Origin: Bacteroidota bacterium
GTDB lineage: Bacteria > Bacteroidota > Bacteroidia > Chitinophagales > Chitinophagaceae
Length of the DNA stretch: 6,673 bases
Assembly (NCBI GenBank): GCA_018267795.1
Contig: JAFDXS010000138.1
Location: forward strand, 1-6,673
Reading direction: 5' to 3'
Shown: positions 1-5,769 of the stretch, one piece after another
Numbering within the stretch: position 1 is the stretch's first letter
How the letters are laid out: every line of letters begins with the position of its first letter
Translations under genes and position numbers: made by a program
The notes under the pieces: model-generated
What the model saw: only the letters and a program-made list of their open reading frames with translations
The model's database searches: none
Told to the model about the DNA's origin: nothing

Positions 1-1580
1 ATATCATCATTCAGCGGATGCTTAGGGAATGCAGATGAAAGGCTATCTAATAAAGTCTCTGCTTCTTTATCCTTATTCTGGAATAACAATAAATCGGCAT
101 GGGCAAAACGTAAGAGGGGCACATAGTTGCTGTCAGGCCCTATATTTTCGGTAATGAGTACAGAAAGATATAAGGCATCATTAGCTATTAGCTCTGTAGT
201 AGAGGCCTTGAGTATAGATAGCTGGTATTGTGCCCAATTGAAATCGCCGCGATAGTAGGCAAGCTTTGCATTGCGGAAGCGTGCATCCTCACCCAATACG
301 TCTTGTTTAAAATCTTTTTCTACCTGGCTATATGTAAGTGATGCATCCCATATTTTGCCTACCAGTATATAGTAATCGCCCGCCTGCAATTTGCAGAGTG
401 CAGCAAAATCTTTTCTTGCGTTTGGCTGTTCTATTGCCCTGTTTAATATATCTATGCCTTTCTGCGGATTGTTGGCATACTGTGCTTCCAATGTGGCATA
501 GTCGCGTACAACGTCAGCGCTATAGTATTGAGGGAACTCCGTAAGGAAGTCCTCATATTGCTTTGCAAGGTCTGCTACCTGCTGCTGTGTATATGCAGGG
601 TTGTTTTCTATTTGCAGCATACCTGCGCTCAGGCGTTCACTTTTTGCCAGCGGGTAATATTCAGTTGTCTTTCCTTTCTCTATTACTTCGTCATAAGCTT
701 TTACGGCTATGTCGTAGTGTTTTTCCTTCAGGGCTGTACGGGCAAAATCTATCATGCGGCGGCCATTCTCTCCATTGCGGGCATCGAGGGCTTCCATTTG
801 TATCAGTGCCCCTTCCCAATCGTTCTTCTGAGTATATAGCCAGGTAAGCAACTCGGGGTACACTGTGTTTTCGGGCTGCTGATTTATTTTTTTTATTAAA
901 GCTTTTTGAGCCTGCTGCATTTTCTTGCTGTCAGTACCCAGTAGCTCCAGTAACATAGTCTTGGTATTGTCGAGGCCACCAAACTGTATAGCTCCGCCTT
1001 CCATCAGCACGTCCAGGGCCTTATCCATATTCCCCATTTTTGAATAGAGCTTTGCCAGGGGGCCTGAATAGAGATACGGATTACCTATTATGTCCTTTGA
1101 ACGCTCATATGTTTGCAAGGCATACTGGTCTTTGTTCATCAGCATAAATGCGTTGGCCATCTGCTGCGTGAGCATGTCATCGCCATTTATATACTGTATG
1201 GCAAGGCCGTATTGCTCATCTGCTTTTTTGCCTTTGCCCTCAGCATCATACACACGACCAAGGTCGATATATAAAAGCGAATTCCTGGGGTTGAAGCTAA
1301 GCTGACCTTCTACTAATTTTTCAGCGTCTTTATATTTTTTTGCCTGTATGAGCGTATTTAAATAATCTTGGTAAATGGATATATCGGAAGGATTTTGCTG
1401 GTACAGTTTCCTGAAGATATCTAAAGCCTTATCATAGTCCTTATTCGCTGCATAATCCCTTGCCTGCAATACAGGAGCCGTTGCCTCAGGGGCAGCGCCC
1501 ATCTGGGCTATGCTTTCACAGGGCAGGTATATAGAAGCGCCAAGCAGTACAATTATCAGCCTAACTATCCTCAGGTTCAT
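1..1580 (-). CDS. Secreted tetratricopeptide-repeat (TPR) protein, 3' end beyond the window
   Basis: An open frame of 526 codons runs from the ATG at 1580-1578 off the left edge with no stop, so the C-terminus is missing. An in-frame TAA (1583-1581) directly precedes the ATG, which excludes an upstream start. Residues 1-25 form a Sec signal peptide (RIVRLIIVLLGASIYL core, SIA then Q26), so the protein is probably periplasmic or envelope-associated. From about residue 35 it is built of helical pairs with TPR spacing: residues 39-65 (A-N-K-D-Y-D-K-A-L-D-I-F), 72-98 (KKYKDAEKLV), 102-130, 150-190 (MDKALDVL), 275-300 (KEKHYDIAVKAYDEVI) and 400-455 (GDFNWAQYQL). No catalytic domain is visible, so a scaffolding or interaction role is inferred. 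It lies 32 bp downstream of the secreted 263-residue gene, probably in one operon. It resembles the long TPR proteins widespread in Bacteroidetes, whose functions are mostly unassigned. The call as a TPR protein is firm; the role is unknown. Confidence 0.88.
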   Translation of the reverse strand, partial: MNLRIVRLIIVLLGASIYLPCESIAQMGAAPEATAPVLQARDYAANKDYDKALDIFRKLYQQNPSDISIYQDYLNTLIQAKKYKDAEKLVEGQLSFNPRNSLLYIDLGRVYDAEGKGKKADEQYGLAIQYINGDDMLTQQMANAFMLMNKDQYALQTYERSKDIIGNPYLYSGPLAKLYSKMGNMDKALDVLMEGGAIQFGGLDNTKTMLLELLGTDSKKMQQAQKALIKKINQQPENTVYPELLTWLYTQKNDWEGALIQMEALDARNGENGRRMIDFARTALKEKHYDIAVKAYDEVIEKGKTTEYYPLAKSERLSAGMLQIENNPAYTQQQVADLAKQYEDFLTEFPQYYSADVVRDYATLEAQYANNPQKGIDILNRAIEQPNARKDFAALCKLQAGDYYILVGKIWDASLTYSQVEKDFKQDVLGEDARFRNAKLAYYRGDFNWAQYQLSILKASTTELIANDALYLSVLITENIGPDSNYVPLLRFAHADLLLFQNKDKEAETLLDSLSSAFPKHPLNDD

Positions 1581-1612
1581 TTACATCATGAATTTATACT
1601 ACACAATTTACG

Positions 1613-2404
1613 TTATTTTTTGCCGGCACGGACGTAGTGAAATGCATTGCCATCGAACTGATAAATAAGATAATCGCCCAGGAAAACGCCGTCTTTCTTG
1701 ATGATAGGCACATATATATACTTCATGTCTTTGCTAAAGGTGACCGGCTGGGTTTTAACATAAGGTTTGTTAAAAGAAGATAGATCGTACCTATAGCCCG
1801 CGCTGGACTGCGCATCGCCGCCTATGAAAAATATTCTTTTTGCTTCGAAGTATTCGTCATTTATATCGTAGGCGTAATACCCCTGGTACCGGTTCTCCAG
1901 CTGATATTCGTCTTCGGTGTGTACGAGATATAGTGTCTGCCCATTTTTGGTATGCAGCGTAATAATATCAGATACTATTGTGCCTTTGTCATACAGGTTG
2001 CCACTCATAAAGGTGTTGGCCTTGTACATGAGCATAGCATTTCTATACCTGATAGGGCCGGTGAAAGTTACATTCCAGACGAAGGTGCGGCATAGTGTAT
2101 CAGCAGAAGTATGTATTTGCATACCGGCGGCTTTCAGCTTTTTGAAGTCGTAAGTAAGCATGTACTCAAGGTTGTTGTGCTGCATTATAAAATCGCGCAG
2201 GTGTTGGTTAACAGCATATAATGAATCGAGATTGCTCTTGATTTTTTGCTTGCGCCAGTAGTCCATTTTTTTCAGAAAGCTTATCATGGTGCTTTCTGCT
2301 TTTTGAGCGTCAGCCAGTTCAGTGTCCTGGGCAAAAGTGATATTGCTGCTAATGCATATAATAGCTAACAGGAGTAAAACGAAAGAGTTTATTTTATTTC
2401 TCAT
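1613..2404 (-). CDS. Secreted protein of unknown function, 263 aa
   Basis: The complete frame begins at ATG 2404-2402 and ends at TAA 1615-1613. Residues 1-25 are a clear signal peptide: a basic start (RNK), a hydrophobic core (FVLLLLAIICI), and a T-F-A site before Q26. The mature protein is about 238 residues. Residues 30-85 look helical and charged (KAESTMISFLKKMDYWRKQKIK). From about residue 90 it is rich in alternating hydrophobic and aromatic residues suggesting beta strands, with a Tyr-rich patch near 170-190 and a segment IFFIGGDAQSSAGYRYDL in the C-terminal third. There is no lipobox, no membrane anchor after the signal, and no enzyme motif that I recognise. The 32-bp gap to the TPR gene suggests co-transcription and perhaps a shared envelope role. 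No Shine-Dalgarno sequence precedes the start, as is usual in Bacteroidetes. Just upstream is TAAATTCG (2424-2417), one mismatch from the TAnnTTTG -7 consensus, but without a convincing -33 element. I do not recognise the family. Confidence 0.85.
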   Translation of the reverse strand: MRNKINSFVLLLLAIICISSNITFAQDTELADAQKAESTMISFLKKMDYWRKQKIKSNLDSLYAVNQHLRDFIMQHNNLEYMLTYDFKKLKAAGMQIHTSADTLCRTFVWNVTFTGPIRYRNAMLMYKANTFMSGNLYDKGTIVSDIITLHTKNGQTLYLVHTEDEYQLENRYQGYYAYDINDEYFEAKRIFFIGGDAQSSAGYRYDLSSFNKPYVKTQPVTFSKDMKYIYVPIIKKDGVFLGDYLIYQFDGNAFHYVRAGKK

Positions 2405-2411
2405 TATGATC

Positions 2412-2425
2412 GTAAACGAATTTAC
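2412..2425 (-). promoter_or_regulatory. Small hairpin with TTCG loop just before the secreted-protein start
   Basis: On the minus strand GTAAA and TTTAC form a perfect 5-bp stem closed by a TTCG tetraloop, ending 7 nt before the ATG at 2404. UUCG loops are especially stable when closed by C-G; here the closing pair is A-U, so stability is modest. The same bases contain the -7-like TAAATTCG, so the site could be promoter, translational hairpin, or neither. Confidence 0.25.
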
Positions 2426-2427
2426 CC

Positions 2428-2472
2428 GTCAAAATAAATAGAAAGCTTCTTAATAGCTTAATTTATTTTGAC
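2428..2472. repeat. Perfect 12-bp inverted repeat between fadN and the secreted-protein gene
   Basis: GTCAAAATAAAT (2428-2439) is repeated exactly as its reverse complement at 2461-2472, with a 21-bp spacer. Inside the spacer, AAGCT (2443-2447) and AGCTT (2455-2459) can add a 5-bp inner stem, leaving a 7-nt loop. In the minus-strand transcript the structure starts 22 nt after the fadN stop and ends 23 nt before the next start codon. There is no T tract on either side in either direction, so it does not look like a classical intrinsic terminator. It could be a 3'-end structure of the fadN mRNA, or an operator for a dimeric regulator of the two secreted-protein genes. The symmetry is directly visible; the role is inference. 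Confidence 0.6.
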
Positions 2473-2494
2473 TGTTGGGTTGTAGTTGTGCCTG

Positions 2495-4927
2495 TTAATT
2501 CCTCAAAGGCTTACCTGTCTGTAATATACTCTGCAAGCGTTCCAATGTTTTCTTTTGTCCGCATAGACTAAGGAAGGCTTCGCGTTCCAGGTCGAGCAGG
2601 TATTGTTCGCTTACCAGTGTTGGTTGTGACAGATCGCCACCGCACATAACATGAGCCAGCTTTTCTGCAATGAATTTATCATAATCGCTGATGTACTTGC
2701 CACGCCACATACCATGTATGCCAGATAGTAAACCACCAAGTCCGCCACGGCCCTGCACCTTTACGTCGTTGCGTGCAGCAGGCTGCGTATATCCTTTATC
2801 GCTTAGCAATAATACTTTGCGTTTGGCATCGGCAATGCGCCTGTCGGGATTAATAGAAATACTATCAGTTCCGGGGCGTAATACAAAATTGCTAAAGGCT
2901 TCATGCGCTGAGGTAGATACTTTTGCTGTACCTACATTAATAAATAATTGCTGCAGGTAGTTTACCTCTACATCTTCCTTTATATTCCTGTCGCTGGCGC
3001 GCACTGCCATTTCTTTGGTGCCGCCACCGCCGGGTATCAGGCCTACACCTACTTCCACCAGACCTATATAGCTTTCTGCTGCTGCTTGTACAGCATCTGC
3101 ATGCAGGCACATTTCGCAGCCACCACCCAGTGTAAGGCCATGAGGGGCTACTACCACGGGTATGCTGCTGTAGCGCAGGCGCATAGTGCCTGCCTGGAAC
3201 TGACGGATGGCAAAATTCAGTTCATCATATTCCTGCTCGGCTGCGTACATGAATATTAAGCCAACATTGGCGCCCGCACTGAAGTTGGCACCGCCATTGG
3301 CTATTACAAGACCTTTGTATTTTTCTTCTGCTATGCCTATGCTCTTCTGCAAGCCTTCCAGCACTTCACCGCCTATGCTGTTCATTTTAGTGTTCCAGCG
3401 CAGGGCTACTACATCATCACCTATATCGTATAGCTTGCAGGCTGAGTTTTGCCATACCACTTTTTCATCCAGGTGCTCCAGCAATATGAATGAGCCGGCA
3501 CCCGGTATTACTTTGTAAGACTGGCTTGGTATGTCATAATATTTACGTTGGCCATTTTCTGTTTTATAGAAAGTTGTGAAACCCTTTGCAAGCATCTGTG
3601 GCACCCAGTCAGCTACTGCAAAGCCAGCGGCCTTCATGTCTTCCAGCACCTTTGCCACACCCAGCGCATCCCAGCTTTCGAACGCGCCTATCTCCCAGCC
3701 AAAGCCTGCTTTCAGGGCATCATCTATTTTGTATAGTTCATCGGCTATCTCAGGAATGCGGTGTGATACATAAGCAAAAAGCAGATGATGGAATAACCTG
3801 TAAAATTCACCTGCTTTATCCTGTCCCTTGTATAATACCTTCAGGCGTTGCGCAAGGTCATCTATTGGTTTGGCTGCTTCTATAGTAGCAAACTTTGATT
3901 TCTGTTTGGGGCCATATTCCATGGTCTCCAGGTTCAAAGTCTGTATTTCAGATTTCTTTTCATCGCCTCTTGCTTCGGGGGATTGAGGGAACGGAACTCT
4001 TACTTTTTTGTAGAAACCCTGGCCTGTCTTATCGCCCAGCCATTTATTTTCTACCATCTTCTGGAGGAAAGGCGGTAGGGTAAAAATATCTTTAGCCTCG
4101 TCATTAGGTGCGTTTTCAGGTAAAGCCTTCGCTACATGCACTAATGTATCTAAGCCCACTACATCACCTGTGCGGAAAGTAGCAGATTTAGGGCGACCTA
4201 ATATTGGTCCCGTGAGTGAATCGATCTCATCGACATTCAATCCCAACTGCTGCATGGCCTTGAATACAGCCATAAAGCCGAAGACACCTACGCGGTTGGC
4301 AATGAATGCAGGCGTGTCTTTGCAGAGTACCGTAGTCTTACCAAGGAAACGATCACCATAGTCCATCAGGAAGTCTATTACTTCCGGTTTGGTTTTAGGT
4401 GCAGGTATTATTTCGAGTAAACGTAAATAGCGCGGAGGATTGAAAAAGTGCGTACCACAGAAGTTTTGTTGAAAATCTTCGCTGCGGCCTTCGCTCATCA
4501 GGTGTATGGGAATGCCTGATGTATTGGAAGTAATAAGCGTACCCGGCTTGCGGAGCTTATCTATTTTTTCGAATAATTGCTGTTTTATGTCAAGACGCTC
4601 TACCACAACTTCCAATACCCAGTCGCAACCAGCTATCAGGTGCAGATCATCGTCGATATTGCCGGTACGTATAAGAGAAGCAACTTTTGGTGTATATACG
4701 GCAGCGGGTTTGCTCTTTAAAGTAGCCTGGAATGCATCATTTACTATGCGGTTGCGCACCTGTTTGTTTTCCAGTGTAAGGCCCTTGGCCTTTTCGGCAT
4801 CTGTAAGGGCAGGGGGCACAATATCAAGCAGTATAACCTGTACGCCAATGCCTGCAAAATGACAAGCAATACGGCTTCCCATAACTCCACTGCCTATAAC
4901 GGCTACTGTACGAATGGCACGATTCAT
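2495..4927 (-). CDS. fadN: 3-hydroxyacyl-CoA dehydrogenase / enoyl-CoA hydratase fusion (FadN type), 810 aa
   Basis: This bifunctional cytoplasmic beta-oxidation enzyme hydrates trans-2-enoyl-CoA and oxidises the L-3-hydroxyacyl-CoA with NAD+. The domain order is dehydrogenase first, crotonase last, as in Bacillus FadN and the reverse of Escherichia coli FadB; 810 residues is close to the family length. The NAD-binding Rossmann motif is GSGVMG at 12-17, with acidic D35 at the end of strand 2 favouring NAD. The likely dehydrogenase active-site residues are S137 (SNTSG), H160 (GTHFFNPP), E172 (LLEIIP) and N211 (FIANRVG). The C-terminal dehydrogenase domain follows, with TGQGFYKK at 301-308. The crotonase domain from about residue 490 has oxyanion-hole segments at 545-555 (GGANFSAGANV) and 601-605 (GGGCE). 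Both catalytic glutamates seem present, E605 and E625 (VEVGVGLIPGGGGT), so both activities look intact. The start at 4927 places the Rossmann motif at the expected distance from the N-terminus. No thiolase or acyl-CoA dehydrogenase gene adjoins it here. The leader is strongly structured. Confidence 0.95.
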   Translation of the reverse strand: MNRAIRTVAVIGSGVMGSRIACHFAGIGVQVILLDIVPPALTDAEKAKGLTLENKQVRNRIVNDAFQATLKSKPAAVYTPKVASLIRTGNIDDDLHLIAGCDWVLEVVVERLDIKQQLFEKIDKLRKPGTLITSNTSGIPIHLMSEGRSEDFQQNFCGTHFFNPPRYLRLLEIIPAPKTKPEVIDFLMDYGDRFLGKTTVLCKDTPAFIANRVGVFGFMAVFKAMQQLGLNVDEIDSLTGPILGRPKSATFRTGDVVGLDTLVHVAKALPENAPNDEAKDIFTLPPFLQKMVENKWLGDKTGQGFYKKVRVPFPQSPEARGDEKKSEIQTLNLETMEYGPKQKSKFATIEAAKPIDDLAQRLKVLYKGQDKAGEFYRLFHHLLFAYVSHRIPEIADELYKIDDALKAGFGWEIGAFESWDALGVAKVLEDMKAAGFAVADWVPQMLAKGFTTFYKTENGQRKYYDIPSQSYKVIPGAGSFILLEHLDEKVVWQNSACKLYDIGDDVVALRWNTKMNSIGGEVLEGLQKSIGIAEEKYKGLVIANGGANFSAGANVGLIFMYAAEQEYDELNFAIRQFQAGTMRLRYSSIPVVVAPHGLTLGGGCEMCLHADAVQAAAESYIGLVEVGVGLIPGGGGTKEMAVRASDRNIKEDVEVNYLQQLFINVGTAKVSTSAHEAFSNFVLRPGTDSISINPDRRIADAKRKVLLLSDKGYTQPAARNDVKVQGRGGLGGLLSGIHGMWRGKYISDYDKFIAEKLAHVMCGGDLSQPTLVSEQYLLDLEREAFLSLCGQKKTLERLQSILQTGKPLRN

Positions 4928-4949
4928 AAGAACAATCTTTTAAACAACA

Positions 4950-5042
4950 CAATTTATTGAAAAAACAGGCAGCAATGAAGGGTGATTTATAAAGCTTAAT
5001 AATGGAGCTATTTAAAAATCGCGTGATTGCTGCAATAAATTG
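4950..5042 (-). terminator. Compound hairpin with T6 tract upstream of fadN (terminator or attenuator candidate)
   Basis: Three nested pairings occur in 93 bp. The outer arms CAATTTATTG (4950-4959) and CAATAAATTG (5033-5042) are 10-bp perfect complements. The middle arms GCAGCAAT (4969-4976) and ATTGCTGC (5026-5033) are 8-bp perfect. The inner arms 4984-4993 and 5011-5020 match at 9 of 10, and three more pairs (4994-4996 with 5006-5008) leave a 9-nt loop. Read on the minus strand, the middle stem is followed after CTG by six T residues (4965-4960), as in a Rho-independent terminator. The T tract lies 32 nt before the fadN ATG. The outer arms span the T tract, so forming them would stack onto or compete with the terminator form. 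It may end transcripts of the 97-residue gene or attenuate fadN. No known riboswitch class is recognised. Confidence 0.5.
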
Positions 5043-5046
5043 ACTG

Positions 5047-5066
5047 TTCATGAGGAAGCTCATGAA
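5047..5066. repeat. Perfect 8-bp hairpin with 4-nt loop
   Basis: TTCATGAG (5047-5054) and CTCATGAA (5059-5066) are exact reverse complements around a 4-nt loop (GAAG on the plus strand, CTTC on the minus strand). It sits between the compound hairpin and the 11-bp dyad upstream of fadN. No T tract follows in either direction, so it is more likely a leader structure or a binding site than a terminator. Its role is unknown. Confidence 0.5.
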
Positions 5067-5097
5067 AGATATGAATGAAAATATGTAAGTGAGAAAG

Positions 5098-5156
5098 TAT
5101 TGATAAAGGGCTGGCGAAACAATGTATAGCCCATGCGCTACATTGTTTCATCAATA
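5098..5156 (-). repeat. Nested inverted repeat downstream of the 97-residue gene
   Basis: GAAACAATGTA (5116-5126) and TACATTGTTTC (5139-5149) are an 11-bp perfect inverted repeat with a 12-nt centre that can add a short GC pairing. Outer arms TATTGAT (5098-5104) and ATCAATA (5150-5156) give a further 7 bp, with an 11-nt bulge on one side only. On the minus strand the structure begins about 33 nt after the stop of the 97-residue gene, the usual place for a terminator. No run of T follows the stem in either direction, so a terminator call is weak; an mRNA 3'-end stabiliser or protein-binding dyad is equally possible. Confidence 0.55.
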
Positions 5157-5189
5157 GTTTCAAGGGTTAAATAAAATGTATAAGCGGCC

Positions 5190-5483
5190 TTATACTACTG
5201 CTATTTGTTTTTTGTGGCCCTGCAGCACTTTTTCCTGACCATCGAAAGCAAAAATGATTTTTGAGTCGTCAATGAACTTTACGCCGAAAGTCGTTGTCTC
5301 TCTCAAGTAGTTTTTTGTAACCAGCAAAAGGGAATCATCACCATTTTTCACCTGTTCTGTACGAAATTCCATAGTGCCATTGCCAAAAATAAACACATCT
5401 ATGTGTTTAGGGTCGAAGTCAACTTTTACTTGTCTGTCGTCTGATACCCAATAAGTATCTACCAGGTTTTGAATAGTACGCAT
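5190..5483 (-). CDS. Small protein of unknown function, 97 aa
   Basis: The frame runs from ATG 5483-5481 to TAA 5192-5190. The predicted protein has no signal peptide and no membrane segment, so it is probably cytoplasmic. It is rich in alternating hydrophobic and polar residues with Asp/Asn/Gly turns (VKVDFDPKHIDVFIFGNGTMEF is split across two such strands), suggesting a small all-beta fold of roughly six to eight strands. The C-terminus is basic (HKKQIAVV). No catalytic or metal-binding motif is evident. Support for a real gene is its sensible amino-acid composition, its fit between two non-coding AT-rich gaps, and the absence of a better frame on either strand. It is read toward fadN but separated from it by 262 bp of hairpins, so it is probably a separate transcript. 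It is divergent from pheS. I do not recognise the family and cannot assign a role. Confidence 0.72.
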   Translation of the reverse strand: MRTIQNLVDTYWVSDDRQVKVDFDPKHIDVFIFGNGTMEFRTEQVKNGDDSLLLVTKNYLRETTTFGVKFIDDSKIIFAFDGQEKVLQGHKKQIAVV

Positions 5484-5769
5484 AACGATATAGTTTGAGT
5501 TGTTTGCAATTCATTGTATATGATGATATATTATTAAGAGCTACTATTTCTATAAATTTACAATATAAAATTATCTTTTTAGTAAAATTTTTCTACATTT
5601 CTTATGGTCTTGTAATCAGGCAGAAACAGTATAATATTAGCATATTAATAAATAGTTGAAGTTCGCCTGTGAAAGTGAAGTAAATATTAATTTATTGTTT
5701 TCTTATCTGTGAGTTGTAGCTGTGGCAGAGTAAAAAAAGAATAGTACAATCAGTTATCTTTGTTGGCTT
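5484..5769. other. Divergent AT-rich intergenic region between the 97-aa gene and pheS
   Basis: This 286-bp stretch is very AT-rich, especially 5510-5585 and 5630-5700, and contains no credible reading frame or RNA gene. It must hold the promoters of both flanking genes. A -7-like box for pheS is visible at 5755-5762; no convincing box was found for the minus-strand gene. A short TAATAT/ATATTA dyad (5632-5647) is unremarkable at this base composition. Confidence 0.6.
5755..5762 (+). promoter_or_regulatory. Bacteroidetes-type -7 promoter box of pheS
   Basis: TATCTTTG matches the TAnnTTTG consensus of the primary sigma factor of Bacteroidetes exactly and ends 7 nt before the pheS ATG. Transcription would then start within a few bases of the start codon, giving a very short or absent leader. 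A clear TTG-type -33 element at the expected distance is not visible; the corresponding stretch is A-rich (5731-5740). Confidence 0.5.

Noticed and set aside
338..1305. Plus-strand frames of 68-103 aa opposite the TPR gene
   Set aside because: Low-complexity Cys/Leu/Ser-rich translations antisense to a continuous 526-codon frame with TPR periodicity and a signal peptide.
4506..4862. 118-aa plus-strand frame opposite fadN
   Set aside because: It is fully antisense to the conserved dehydrogenase domain, and its Ser/Arg/Thr-rich composition is typical of a shadow frame.
4950..5042. Compound palindrome as ends of an insertion sequence
   Set aside because: There is no transposase frame, no visible target-site duplication, and only about 50 bp between the inner arms; a MITE or REP origin remains possible only if other genomic copies exist.
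4824..5063. 79-aa minus-strand frame overlapping the fadN start
   Set aside because: It overlaps the well-supported fadN N-terminus in another frame, its ATG lies inside the 5047-5066 hairpin, and the Cys/Ser/Tyr-rich translation looks non-natural.
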